Shown here in pieces: positions 7,347-12,973 of a DNA stretch of 21,426 nt. The stretch spans positions 17,678 to 39,103 of IMG/VR virus record IMGVR_UViG_3300022602_000219; one strand, written 5' to 3'. Both the position numbers and the translations under genes were made by a program. Numbering within the stretch: position 1 is the first letter of the stretch; each line of letters starts with the position of its first letter. This DNA is from a virus. The notes under the pieces are model-generated. The model searched no databases and was not told the DNA's origin. It saw only the letters and a list, made by a program, of their open reading frames with translations.

Positions 7347-7526
7347 TTAATCAACCGCCATGTGTATAACGGGCTCACCATCCTTTTCAGCCAAAGCAAC
7401 CCATACCATATGCACCTTAGACTTAGGCGCATTTAGTAGCATGGTCGCAGCAATTTTGGCCGCATATAAACTACTCGCAGTTATTTCAACAGTTTTACCA
7501 TTATATCCCGCAATATAACCAAGCAT
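7347..7526 (-). CDS. Small conserved phage protein (59 aa)
   Basis: This 59-residue protein begins MLGYIAGYNGKTVEITASSL and contains YAAKIAATMLL and a C-terminal LAEKDGEPVIH. This YNGKTVEI...SLYAAK...DGEPV pattern recurs in many phages and is predicted to be a small alpha/beta fold, with no known role. I chose the ATG at 7526 rather than upstream ATGs because GGTGTGGATCA gives a usable ribosome site and the known relatives start with a similar residue. It opens the small operon 7526-6988. Confidence 0.75.
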   Translation of the reverse strand: MLGYIAGYNGKTVEITASSLYAAKIAATMLLNAPKSKVHMVWVALAEKDGEPVIHMAVD

Positions 7527-7578
7527 TGATCCACACCTTTCAAACAAAAAAAAGTATATCATGAAACGCATTTGTTTC

Positions 7579-7607
7579 TGATAGAAGAATTTCTATTTAA
7601 TTGTCAA
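7579..7607 (-). promoter_or_regulatory. Promoter candidate upstream of the 7347-7526 gene
   Basis: TTGACA (7602-7607) is followed after 17 nt by CTATCA (7579-7584), a poor -10. An alternative is the extended -10 TGATATACT further down (near 7554-7562), followed by a run of eight T. Either would give the 7526-6988 cluster its own start. Confidence 0.35.
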
Positions 7608-7681
7608 AGACCGCAGTTCTCTTTTGTTCTATTGTTCCTGTAGTGCCCTATCATGGCCTAGGATATACCTGCCGGGGAGCA

Positions 7682-7755
7682 CTAGATTAGTCTAGAATAT
7701 CCGCTTGGTCTAAGCTACTCCAAATTCCCGTAGGTTGGTAAGGCTTAGACCAAGC
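7682..7755 (-). other. Two palindromes in the gap after the 7777-8052 gene
   Basis: Bases 7703-7715 and 7743-7755 are perfect 13-bp inverted repeats (GCTTGGTCTAAGC) separated by 27 nt, and CTAGATTAGTCTAG at 7682-7695 is a shorter palindrome. They lie 21 nt and more after the stop codon at 7777. They may end the upstream transcript or bind a dimeric protein; no U-tract follows. The rest of the 7527-7776 gap holds only the promoter candidate and no convincing gene. Confidence 0.55.
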
Positions 7756-7776
7756 TTTAATTCTAATTCTATTTAG

Positions 7777-8052
7777 TTATTCTTCGATTTCATCATCTTC
7801 GTCTTGAATAGTATCGTCATCATCTTCCAGTTCATCATCAGACTTGTGATGGTCGGCGAGCTCATCCCAATCAATACATTCAAAATTGATCATATCATAG
7901 ATGAAACCGCCGCTTTCGCCGATCTTTTCTTCGACGTATTCAGCAACGACGTTCTGAATTTCAGCCGCAGACATATCCGTAAGGTAATCATCATCACCAA
8001 ACCAGATATTGACCAACCAAGTCTCGCGATTAGTCCAACCATTGTAAGACAT
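7777..8052 (-). CDS. Conserved phage protein with NGWTNRETWLVNIW motif (91 aa)
   Basis: This 91-residue protein opens MSYNGWTNRETWLVNIWFGD, a pattern shared by a large family of unknown function in phages, plasmids and bacteria. The middle is helical (AAEIQNVVAEYVEEKIGE, about 28-46). The last 25 residues are almost purely acidic (DDELEDDDDTIQDEDDEIEE), which is longer and more acidic than I expect for the family. The start at 8052 has AAGGAAC 6 nt upstream. It has its own promoter (8079-8107). The acidic tail could mimic nucleic acid or chelate metal, but that is speculation. Confidence 0.82.
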   Translation of the reverse strand: MSYNGWTNRETWLVNIWFGDDDYLTDMSAAEIQNVVAEYVEEKIGESGGFIYDMINFECIDWDELADHHKSDDELEDDDDTIQDEDDEIEE

Positions 8053-8078
8053 TTTGTGTTCCTTGCTTCGATTTATCT

Positions 8079-8107
8079 AAGGTATCAGAGGCGATTTAGT
8101 CTGTCAA
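8079..8107 (-). promoter_or_regulatory. Sigma70-like promoter for the 7777-8052 gene
   Basis: TTGACA (8102-8107), 17 nt, TACCTT (8079-8084). A run of seven T lies just upstream on the minus strand. Six nt below the -10 comes ATCGAAGC (8065-8072), a variant of the ATCGAAAC box found at the same place in other promoters here. Confidence 0.6.
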
Positions 8108-8115
8108 ACCTTTTT

Positions 8116-8301
8116 TTAATAAAAATTTTGAATTTCAGCCGCAACCCAAGAAAGAAAACCTTTGTGCTCGATTTCCACCGCCTGATTCGTATCGGGATTA
8201 TACATGATCCGATAATCTAAGCGAGAGATATCTTCCGCACGATAGAAAAAACCTTTGGAATAATAATAGGCCACAGCTTCAGCACCAGAGGCGAATTCCA
8301 T
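8116..8301 (-). CDS. Small hypothetical protein (61 aa)
   Basis: This 61-residue alpha/beta protein begins MEFASGAEAVAYYYSKGFFY and ends with LSWVAAEIQNFY. The GAEAVAYYYSKGF..AE..SR...R.M.NP..... pattern looks like a real small phage protein, but I do not recognise a named family. The start at 8301 is 34 nt below a well-formed promoter -10, with GGGAATAACGGAT before the ATG. The stop is directly followed by a T-rich stretch that leads into the -35 of the next promoter, so this is a one-gene unit. Confidence 0.72.
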   Translation of the reverse strand: MEFASGAEAVAYYYSKGFFYRAEDISRLDYRIMYNPDTNQAVEIEHKGFLSWVAAEIQNFY

Positions 8302-8335
8302 ATCCGTTATTCCCTAGCCGCGTTTCGATGTCCCC

Positions 8336-8364
8336 ATAATGGCCTATCAGCGTTTGCGTGTCAA
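8336..8364 (-). promoter_or_regulatory. Sigma70-like promoter for the 8116-8301 gene
   Basis: TTGACA (8359-8364), 17 nt, CATTAT (8336-8341), then six nt and the box ATCGAAAC (8322-8329). This is one of the best-formed members of the promoter family in the window. Confidence 0.68.
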
Positions 8365-8368
8365 TAAA

Positions 8369-8455
8369 TTATTTTTCCCCATAGAAATCAATCACATGCC
8401 TCATACAGAAGCCAAACCCATAATAAAGGGCATTCTTTTCTAAGTCTAAATACAT
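8369..8455 (-). CDS. Tiny hypothetical protein (28 aa)
   Basis: A 29-codon frame encodes MYLDLEKNALYYGFGFCMRH followed by VIDFYGEK. The residue mix (aromatics, one Cys, balanced charge) and codon use look protein-like. The ribosome site is weak (AAGTG directly upstream). Support comes from an extended -10 promoter at 8546-8554 that has no other downstream gene. The long leader (8456-8540) carries tandem repeats and a palindrome. No function recognised. Confidence 0.42.
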   Translation of the reverse strand: MYLDLEKNALYYGFGFCMRHVIDFYGEK

Positions 8456-8466
8456 CACTTTTCACT

Positions 8467-8522
8467 ATACACATTGGGTGTGTAGTACAGTTTTTTATTT
8501 CAGTGTGTATTCAGTGTGTATT
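8467..8522 (-). promoter_or_regulatory. Tandem 11-mers and palindrome in a leader (operator-like)
   Basis: CAGTGTGTATT occurs twice head to tail (8501-8511, 8512-8522). A palindrome TACACA-5 nt-TGTGTA lies at 8468-8484. All share the core TGTGTA. They fall between the extended -10 at 8546-8554 and the 28-residue gene. This spacing would suit binding sites for a repressor, or a small leader RNA. Confidence 0.45.
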
Positions 8523-8545
8523 GAGTCTTATGTTTACACTACTTT

Positions 8546-8554
8546 ATTATATCA
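8546..8554 (-). promoter_or_regulatory. Extended -10 promoter TGATATAAT
   Basis: The minus strand has an exact extended -10 (TG-n-TATAAT) 3 nt after the stop codon of the 8558-8881 gene. I see no matching -35. It would drive the leader and the 28-residue gene below it. Confidence 0.5.
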
Positions 8555-8557
8555 TTA

Positions 8558-8881
8558 TTAGTTCAATTGTTTATTCCAGGATTCGATTAGTTCACATTGA
8601 ATAGAACCGAAGTATTGTTTCACTTCATCCAGGGTTTTATTGATTCCATTGATATTGATTTCGTAACCATCAGCATTACGAGACTTATAGGCAGTAATGA
8701 TCTTATTCTGAATAGTAATAGAAAACCAATCATCATTAGATGAAATATTCGCTTCACCATAGACACTAGCATCGCCAGAGACTACAGCATTGCCATAGAC
8801 ATTAGCATTGCCATAGACCTTAGCATTGCCAGAGACATAAGCACTGCCATAGACCTTATTCTCGTTTTCAATATAAGCCAT
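8558..8881 (-). CDS. Hexapeptide-repeat beta-helix protein (107 aa)
   Basis: Residues 10-46 are six tandem hexapeptides of the type V-(Y/S)-G-(N/D)-A-x, which fold as coils of a left-handed parallel beta-helix. A second domain (47-107) opens ISSNDDWFS and contains SRNADGYEININGINKT and a C-terminal helix. The whole is a paralogue of the 9076-9561 product: the first residues MAYIEN and the ISSNDDWFS...SRNADGYE block are shared, but it has fewer coils. Such proteins are common in large phages and are often mislabelled as transferases; there are no catalytic residues I can see. Start at 8881 with AAGGAAC upstream. Confidence 0.82.
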   Translation of the reverse strand: MAYIENENKVYGSAYVSGNAKVYGNANVYGNAVVSGDASVYGEANISSNDDWFSITIQNKIITAYKSRNADGYEININGINKTLDEVKQYFGSIQCELIESWNKQLN

Positions 8882-8909
8882 TTGTGCGTTCCTTAGTTAT
8901 TTTAGTAGA

Positions 8910-9071
8910 TTATTGTTTGTTTTCATTAAAATATACTTTTAGTTCATCAGCGATTCTAATCGCTTCGTTTGATCTACTATAATAACCAAGTTCTTCGGCA
9001 TCTTCCTCAAGTCTATACAGTATTGCAATAGCTTGTTCCAGTAGATCATCAGGAATTCCTACTCGGTGCAT
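8910..9071 (-). CDS. Small helical protein between two hexapeptide-repeat genes (53 aa)
   Basis: A 54-codon frame begins MHRVGIPDDLLEQAIAILYR and continues with LEEDAEELGYYSRSNEAIRI and ADELKVYFNENKQ. It is helical and acidic. The ATG at 9071 lies 4 nt after the stop of the upstream gene, with AAGGATC about 9 nt before. It ends 28 nt above the next hexapeptide-repeat gene. The position between two paralogues suggests the three are cotranscribed. No named family recognised. Confidence 0.65.
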   Translation of the reverse strand: MHRVGIPDDLLEQAIAILYRLEEDAEELGYYSRSNEAIRIADELKVYFNENKQ

Positions 9072-9075
9072 TGTA

Positions 9076-9561
9076 TTAACGATCCTTAATAGCTTGTTCC
9101 AAAGCAGCCAATTCAGTCTTCAGGGCTTCAATCCTAATATCAATCTCAGACTTTGTAGGCTTAGACCACTTATCAATCGCATTCAATTGATTGGGCGTCA
9201 GATCATCAGCCACATCACCAATAGTGACCGCGAGACCATCAATATTCAGTTCATAACCATCAGCATTGCGAGAGCGATATCCAGTCAAAGTCTTACCACT
9301 ATAGATCAGGCTAAACCAATCATCATTAGATGAAATATTCGCTTCACCAGAGACAAAAGCATTGCCAGAGACATTAGCATTGCCAGAGACTACAGCATCG
9401 CCATAGACTAGAGCATCGCCATAGACATGAGCATCGCCATGGATCTTAGCATCGCCAAAGACATTAGCATTGCCAGAGACTACAGCATCGCCATAGACTA
9501 GAGCATCGCCATAGACATTAGCATTGCCAGAGACTTTGTTAGAATTTTCAATATAAGCCAT
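9076..9561 (-). CDS. Hexapeptide-repeat beta-helix protein (161 aa)
   Basis: Residues 10-76 are eleven V-(Y/S/F/H)-G-(N/D/E)-A-x hexapeptides, predicted to form a left-handed beta-helix. There follows a domain ISSNDDWFS...SRNADGYELNIDG (77-105) and a charged C-terminal helix (about 130-161) with coiled-coil potential. The DNA of the repeat region contains an exact 60-bp duplication, so the helix has lengthened by internal recombination. I chose the ATG at 9561 (MAYIEN, as in both paralogues) over an upstream TTG. The upstream gene stops 5 nt before. A role in oligomerisation or a surface interaction is possible; nothing points to an enzyme. Confidence 0.82.
   Translation of the reverse strand: MAYIENSNKVSGNANVYGDALVYGDAVVSGNANVFGDAKIHGDAHVYGDALVYGDAVVSGNANVSGNAFVSGEANISSNDDWFSLIYSGKTLTGYRSRNADGYELNIDGLAVTIGDVADDLTPNQLNAIDKWSKPTKSEIDIRIEALKTELAALEQAIKDR
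9369..9518. repeat. 60-bp direct repeat inside the hexapeptide-repeat gene
   Basis: Bases 9369-9428 and 9459-9518 are identical, offset by 90 bp (five 18-bp hexapeptide units). The basic period is 18 bp, one coil of the helix. Similar units occur at about 8754-8850 and 15418-15520. Confidence 0.88.
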
Positions 9562-9566
9562 AGCTA

Positions 9567-9749
9567 TCAATTTTCCTTAATATAGTTTTCGAGGTATTCA
9601 GCTACTCCGGGGACTCGCACAGACAGTATTTCGATAATACTATTCATATATCCATATGAATAGGCATATTGCCTTTCCCTATCATCAGGATATTGTTCCT
9701 TCGCGCCGCTATTTACAAAGTCTTCAAACCGTTCGCTAACGCTTTTCAT
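9567..9749 (-). CDS. Small conserved phage protein (60 aa)
   Basis: This 60-residue helical protein begins MKSVSERFEDFVNSGAKEQY and contains RERQYAYSYGYMNSIIEIL (about 24-42), a pattern I associate with small phage proteins of unknown role. The ATG at 9749 follows the GP88-like gene by a single base. It is followed by the 161-residue hexapeptide-repeat protein, and all belong to one unit starting at the promoter 10419-10447. No function recognised. Confidence 0.75.
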   Translation of the reverse strand: MKSVSERFEDFVNSGAKEQYPDDRERQYAYSYGYMNSIIEILSVRVPGVAEYLENYIKEN

Positions 9750-9750
9750 T

Positions 9751-10389
9751 TTATGCCGCAGCCTTCAATTGCTTAATCAGCTTCTTACTATGCGCCACAT
9801 ACGCAACAACGTCAACCGTTTTATCCCAACAAACGCGACAATCGCCGCATTTACCGTCCCGTTCATAAGCATCGCAAACGGCATTAGCTTGCGTGTCACT
9901 ATCAAAACTTGGCACTACGCAGGAACCATGTTCCGCGCTAAACATACCATCTACCGTAGGCGAAGAAAAGCGAACCGCCACATTAGGCAATTCTTTCATC
10001 ATATTCAGCCAAAAGCGAATTTTGGGGATATTGTAAGACTTAGTAGGGAGCCAATGCCTAACGTGCGGCGTTTGTTCCATCACATAGTAAATCTTTTCAG
10101 CCAAACCAGGATGATACACGTCGCCACTATCAAACCAACGAAAAAACTTTTCTTTGGCGATAGCAGCAACCATATCAGAAACCCAGTCTTCGCGTTTCCA
10201 ATCCTTGCGGTTTTCTTCGCGCGGCGCTTTGACATTAGGAAAAACATAGTTCCCTTGCGTGGCATAGCAGCCCGCACAAACCGGCAATAGCGTCTTAGTC
10301 GCCGGATCAATAGAGCCGGGACATGTTTCCCGCGCCTGTAATGACCACGACTTACCCGGCATTTTAGAAGCTTTAGAGAGGCGGATCAT
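9751..10389 (-). CDS. GP88-like cysteine-rich protein (212 aa)
   Basis: This 212-residue protein matches the gp88-type family first named in mycobacteriophages. Features seen: MIRLSKASKMPGKSWSLQA at the start, C23-P-G, C38-x2-C41-Y-A, FRWFDSGD (83-90), HWLPTKSY (112-119), RFSSPTVDG (140-148) and a C-terminal cluster C172, C181, C184, C187-W. Eight cysteines suggest one or more metal or iron-sulfur sites; the C-x2-C and C-x2-C-x2-C clusters are the likely ligands. The DSGD and TKS patterns are similar to radical-SAM-like folds, as far as I recall, but function is unknown. It is the first gene after the promoter at 10419-10447, with GGAAACACGGAT before the ATG. Confidence 0.85.
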   Translation of the reverse strand: MIRLSKASKMPGKSWSLQARETCPGSIDPATKTLLPVCAGCYATQGNYVFPNVKAPREENRKDWKREDWVSDMVAAIAKEKFFRWFDSGDVYHPGLAEKIYYVMEQTPHVRHWLPTKSYNIPKIRFWLNMMKELPNVAVRFSSPTVDGMFSAEHGSCVVPSFDSDTQANAVCDAYERDGKCGDCRVCWDKTVDVVAYVAHSKKLIKQLKAAA

Positions 10390-10418
10390 ATCCGTGTTTC
10401 CCGTGTTTCGATGGACTA

Positions 10419-10447
10419 ACTATGCACTAGCTAAAACACTATGTCAA
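10419..10447 (-). promoter_or_regulatory. Sigma70-like promoter for the GP88-like operon
   Basis: TTGACA (10442-10447), 17 nt, CATAGT (10419-10424), then six nt and ATCGAAAC (10405-10412). It starts directly after the terminator at 10458-10491, a back-to-back terminator/promoter layout. Confidence 0.62.
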
Positions 10448-10450
10448 ACG

Positions 10451-10491
10451 AAAAAATGCCCATATGTGAAAAAAATCTCTCACATATGGGC
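10451..10491 (-). terminator. Intrinsic terminator after the 10510-10896 gene
   Basis: A perfect 12-bp stem GCCCATATGTGA (10480-10491 with 10458-10469) has a 10-nt loop and is followed on the minus strand by A and six T. It lies 18 nt after the stop codon at 10510. Confidence 0.85.
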
Positions 10492-10509
10492 TAAAGTATT
10501 TGTGGAGTA

Positions 10510-10896
10510 TTATCGGTCCTCGAAGGAAAGGTTATTCAGTACAGACATCTTAAGATGATGATTTCGAGCAACTTTCTTAAGTGCATCCTTCATATCTTCA
10601 GTGGATAACCAAGAATACTCATCATCATGAATAGTCTGAAGCTGAGAAAGCATGTCTTGATTTCGAGCAAAATACTTAGGAATAGTATACCCATAATCAG
10701 ATTGAAATGCTAAAAGAGTCACAACATCCGTATTTTCCATCTTAGAAGAATACATATCATCAGGAATAAGACAACCGACAGCACACTTAAGACCGTCATT
10801 GGTCTTATACGCACATTGCTCATCGATAGTAATTGCTCGTCTACCTTGAGTAAACAGATGAGTCGCTACAGTATCAAAGATTTCTTGAGCGCGCAT
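10510..10896 (-). CDS. Conserved phage/bacterial hypothetical protein (128 aa)
   Basis: This 128-residue protein begins MRAQEIFDTVATHLFTQGRR and has the conserved centre GLKCAVGCLIPDDMY (about 34-48), then a helical C-terminal half ending HHLKMSVLNNLSFEDR. The CAVGCLIPD.MY block recurs in many phages and some bacteria with no assigned role. Cys at about 38 and 42 are part of that block. The start overlaps the upstream stop by one base (TAATG). It is the last gene of the unit 11772-10510 and is followed by a strong terminator. Confidence 0.82.
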   Translation of the reverse strand: MRAQEIFDTVATHLFTQGRRAITIDEQCAYKTNDGLKCAVGCLIPDDMYSSKMENTDVVTLLAFQSDYGYTIPKYFARNQDMLSQLQTIHDDEYSWLSTEDMKDALKKVARNHHLKMSVLNNLSFEDR

Positions 10897-11162
10897 TAGT
10901 ATTCTCCATAAACCTTGCTAAAGATATAGTCAACCATTTGATAACCTTCACTATACGCCGCGCCATAATCAGCATAGCTGAACAGAAGATTTTCAATTTC
11001 CTTCCAATTTACATCAGCCTTACTAGGCCAATTAGACATAAGCTCAGCCATACCAGCATTCAATTCATCAGCCGCACGATCACGACCATCAATATTATAC
11101 AATTGCCAATCATCAGCACTATAGCTAATCTTGATATTACTAATCTTAGTAAAGGCAATCAT
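10896..11162 (-). CDS. Hypothetical protein (88 aa)
   Basis: This 88-residue acidic protein begins MIAFTKISNIKISYSADDWQ and has YNIDGRDRAADELNAGMAEL (about 22-41) and a C-terminal YSEGYQMVDYIFSKVYGEY rich in aromatics. It looks like a compact alpha/beta protein of a phage-only family; I do not recognise a name. The ATG at 11162 is 2 nt after the upstream stop; AAGGAAT at 6 nt is the ribosome site. It overlaps the next gene by one base. Confidence 0.78.
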   Translation of the reverse strand: MIAFTKISNIKISYSADDWQLYNIDGRDRAADELNAGMAELMSNWPSKADVNWKEIENLLFSYADYGAAYSEGYQMVDYIFSKVYGEY

Positions 11163-11164
11163 TA

Positions 11165-11599
11165 TTAGAATTCCTTTGCAATAGTAGGACCAAACACCGC
11201 TTCAACAATAGACTTATGCGTCACAATGTAGTAAGGCATAGGCTCGATATCTTCGCCCAATTCTTCATCCCAATCCCATTGCGGCTCACTGTCCATCACG
11301 CAATCGGTATCACATTCAATATACAGTTCGCAAGGCAATTCGTCAATATATTGTCGCAGAGTATCCGCAACAATTCCGGTATAGGTTTCTTCTACTACAT
11401 CACCTTCAATGATAGCATCCACCAGATCATCATAAAAGGTTGCAACATGATCCATAGTAAAGTCTTCAATGATACCTTGCGGAATCAGTGACCAGCAGGG
11501 ACCATGCATCAGATCATATCGAATTGCATCAGCGCAAGCATAGATATGCTTAGGTGCATTGATATATTGAGCAATCGCTTGCTTTTGATCGTTATTCAT
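11165..11599 (-). CDS. Acidic hypothetical protein (144 aa)
   Basis: This 144-residue acidic protein begins MNNDQKQAIAQYINAPKHIY. It has a helical first half and an acidic centre (CDTDCVMDSEPQWDWDEELG, about 99-118). The final domain is YYIVTHKSIVEAVFGPTIAKEF. Two ATGs stand in tandem (11602, 11599); I take the second because AAGG is then 6 nt upstream. The upstream 54-residue gene ends 8 nt earlier. I do not recognise the family. Confidence 0.75.
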   Translation of the reverse strand: MNNDQKQAIAQYINAPKHIYACADAIRYDLMHGPCWSLIPQGIIEDFTMDHVATFYDDLVDAIIEGDVVEETYTGIVADTLRQYIDELPCELYIECDTDCVMDSEPQWDWDEELGEDIEPMPYYIVTHKSIVEAVFGPTIAKEF

Positions 11600-11607
11600 C
11601 ATTGACC

Positions 11608-11772
11608 TTATCCGATTAAATCAACAGACTCGACGAAGATATTACCATCATATACATCAAATACAGTAGCAGTTGACACACTGTCAAGCTGAATATTTCT
11701 GGCAATGATAGCCGCTTCAGTCGGGCTATCGGCCTCAATATCTATTTCCCAGACTAACCGATAAGTTTTCAT
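11608..11772 (-). CDS. Small conserved phage protein (54 aa)
   Basis: A 55-codon frame encodes MKTYRLVWEIDIEADSPTEA and continues with AIIARNIQLD and SVSTATVFDVYDG. This Y.V.WEIDI.ADSP.EAA..A..IQ......ATVFDV pattern is a very common small phage family of unknown role, which gives confidence in the start. Oddly, the ATG follows directly on a terminator hairpin (11799-11826) and there is no clear ribosome site; the TTGACA just upstream of it would put transcription start inside the gene. It may depend on readthrough of the hairpin. Confidence 0.78.
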   Translation of the reverse strand: MKTYRLVWEIDIEADSPTEAAIIARNIQLDSVSTATVFDVYDGNIFVESVDLIG

Positions 11773-11779
11773 CTGTCAA
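11751..11779 (-). promoter_or_regulatory. Promoter-like TTGACA/TAGTCT overlapping a gene start
   Basis: TTGACA (11774-11779), 17 nt, TAGTCT (11751-11756). The spacing is ideal, but the -10 falls inside the 11608-11772 gene. If it works, it serves the genes from 11599 down rather than the 54-residue gene. Confidence 0.35.
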
Positions 11780-11793
11780 CAATCTTTTTTCAG

Positions 11794-11826
11794 AAAAATA
11801 TGGGAAGGCGCGATTGCCTTCCCATA
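11794..11826 (-). terminator. Intrinsic terminator after the 11840-12151 gene
   Basis: An 11-bp stem (TATGGGAAGGC with its complement) and 6-nt loop at 11799-11826 are followed on the minus strand by TTTTTC. It lies 13 nt after the stop codon at 11840. Confidence 0.82.
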
Positions 11827-11839
11827 AAGTCACCATACC

Positions 11840-12151
11840 CTAGATCAGCTTTTCACGCAAGCTAGAAATTTCGCTTTGGGTCATAATTCCCGTACCAGTA
11901 GCCTTTTGGACAGCGACATAAATGTCAAGAGCCTGAAGCATAGCAGTCTTTTCCTCAATTTCAAAGAAAATTCCAGCATTTTCGGGCAATTCGCCAGCAT
12001 CACGCAAAGCAGCAATCAGTCGGTTAGGCGCGTCTTCCACGATATATTCAATGATATCGTTAGACAGAAGTCCACACAGGATGTCAGACACATCGAAATT
12101 TTCAATCACTTGATCCAGATCAACTTCGACATTAATAGAAGCGTAGGCCAT
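11840..12151 (-). CDS. Hypothetical protein (103 aa)
   Basis: This 103-residue acidic protein begins MAYASINVEVDLDQVIENFD, continues with NDIIEYIVEDAPNRLIAALR and ends TQSEISSLREKLI. It is mainly helical. I place the start at the ATG at 12151, with GGAG 7 nt upstream. A longer frame to 12196 would begin inside the promoter -10 region and translate the leader. It is a one-gene unit with promoter 12180-12208 and terminator 11794-11826. No family recognised. Confidence 0.8.
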   Translation of the reverse strand: MAYASINVEVDLDQVIENFDVSDILCGLLSNDIIEYIVEDAPNRLIAALRDAGELPENAGIFFEIEEKTAMLQALDIYVAVQKATGTGIMTQSEISSLREKLI

Positions 12152-12179
12152 TTGGTATCTCCGTTTGTTTCGATGACCC

Positions 12180-12208
12180 ATAATCTCATAGGCCAATCAG
12201 GGTGTCAA
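12180..12208 (-). promoter_or_regulatory. Sigma70-like promoter for the 11840-12151 gene
   Basis: TTGACA (12203-12208), 17 nt, GATTAT (12180-12185), then five nt and ATCGAAAC (12167-12174). Seven T precede it on the minus strand, probably also the tail of a weak terminator for the 12244-12567 gene. Confidence 0.68.
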
Positions 12209-12243
12209 CAAAAAAATTTCGTTGGGAAAATCAGAGAGTTAGA

Positions 12244-12567
12244 TCAATCCATATAGCTATCGCAATATTCGTTAATCGGCTTCAAGACATCTTCAAGATT
12301 AGTGGTGTAATCACTGATGACATCATAACCATCATTGCCATAGATAAAGTAAACCCAGCCGATACGTTTTTTCGATTCATTGTAAAAGCAAAGTGTATCC
12401 TCATCAGTGCTAAACATAGCACCAAAGATTTCATCAGCATCTTTGGAATTTTTAACAACAAATTCTTCACCATCATAGACGCCTAGAGCATAACCAGCCT
12501 TTAGACTGGCATCAATAGTCATCTTGACAATACGTTGCTCAAGTTCAATCCTAGCCTTAACCGACAT
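12244..12567 (-). CDS. Conserved phage protein with FSTDED and GNDGYDVISDYTTNL motifs (107 aa)
   Basis: This 107-residue protein has the pattern AGYALGVYDGEEFVVKNSKD (about 24-43), then MFSTDEDTLCFY (51-62), GWVYFIYGNDGYDVISDYTT (about 69-88) and a helical tail. All these blocks belong to a widespread phage family that I know only as hypothetical. The alternating strands suggest a small alpha/beta sheet fold. The start at 12567 has AGGGGAT 3-6 nt upstream. It lies 8 nt after the previous gene and is the last of the unit 12912-12244. Confidence 0.85.
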   Translation of the reverse strand: MSVKARIELEQRIVKMTIDASLKAGYALGVYDGEEFVVKNSKDADEIFGAMFSTDEDTLCFYNESKKRIGWVYFIYGNDGYDVISDYTTNLEDVLKPINEYCDSYMD

Positions 12568-12575
12568 ACTATCCC

Positions 12576-12797
12576 CTAATCACAAGAATTATAGCAATGG
12601 CACGAAACATAAAGTTCCGGCTTAGTGTGAACATTAGCCGTACTACCATATCCCCAAAGAGATTCCTGGATATACTTAGCATATGCTTCAGCTTCAGTCA
12701 AGTCATTAAATCCCTTCATAGACCATGACGACCCACCGCCGCCATGAGACCTATTAAAAATTTCCAGACCTTCGCGCATCTTAAATTCTTTAAACAT
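12576..12797 (-). CDS. Hypothetical protein (73 aa)
   Basis: This 73-residue protein begins MFKEFKMREGLEIFNRSHGG, with a GGGGSSWSMKG turn and the helix LTEAEAYAKYIQESL (about 34-48). It ends in a Cys-rich tail CHCYNSCD. I use the ATG at 12797, which overlaps the stop of the DUF7230-like gene (ATGTTTAA), with AGG 9 nt upstream; a longer frame to 12884 merely reads that gene in another frame. The tail CxCxxxC might bind a metal. No family recognised. Confidence 0.72.
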   Translation of the reverse strand: MFKEFKMREGLEIFNRSHGGGGSSWSMKGFNDLTEAEAYAKYIQESLWGYGSTANVHTKPELYVSCHCYNSCD

Positions 12798-12806
12798 CGG
12801 TGTCAA
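12778..12806 (-). promoter_or_regulatory. Promoter-like sequence inside the gene junction
   Basis: GTTGACACC (TTGACA at 12801-12806) is followed after 17 nt by TAAGAT (12778-12783). The nine-base flank is identical to that of three other promoters here. Transcription from it would start inside the 73-residue gene, so it would serve the 12244-12567 gene. Confidence 0.35.
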
Positions 12807-12912
12807 CCTTTTTATCGCGTTTAAAAACGGAACCCTTTCCCTTTTTGGCAGGGAAAGCCTTTGCCACATTACATTTGTGTGCAAAGCGGGCGATAGGATT
12901 TCTCGATTTCAT
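12790..12912 (-). CDS. Short basic phage protein, DUF7230-like (40 aa)
   Basis: A 41-codon frame encodes MKSRNPIARFAHKCNVAKAF, then PAKKGKGSVFKRDKKVDTDV. The MK.RNP.A......N....F..KK.....K family of tiny, very basic proteins occurs in many phages; I recall it as DUF7230, role unknown. Strong positive charge fits nucleic-acid or ribosome binding. The start at 12912 has AAAGGGAAC 6 nt upstream. It is the first gene after the promoter at 12937-12965. Confidence 0.75.
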   Translation of the reverse strand: MKSRNPIARFAHKCNVAKAFPAKKGKGSVFKRDKKVDTDV

Positions 12913-12936
12913 GTCGTTCCCTTTCTTGATAACCAC

Positions 12937-12965
12937 AATCTCTCACAATCCTATCGCCCCGTCAA
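12937..12965 (-). promoter_or_regulatory. Sigma70-like promoter for the 12912-12244 genes
   Basis: TTGACG (12960-12965), 17 nt, GAGATT (12937-12942). It begins 8 nt after the stop of the 12974-13132 gene and has no terminator before it. Confidence 0.52.
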
Positions 12966-12973
12966 CAAGTTTT

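Noticed and set aside
7804-8220. Plus-strand 138-codon frame
   Set aside because: It is antisense to two supported genes and their promoter; composition is that of a shadow frame.
9339-9560. CRISPR array from regularly spaced repeats
   Set aside because: The 18-bp period is in frame with hexapeptide coils and there are no unique spacers; it is coding repeat DNA.
9769-10290. Plus-strand 173-codon frame antisense to the GP88-like gene
   Set aside because: It is a mirror of a well-conserved Cys-rich gene, without a start context.
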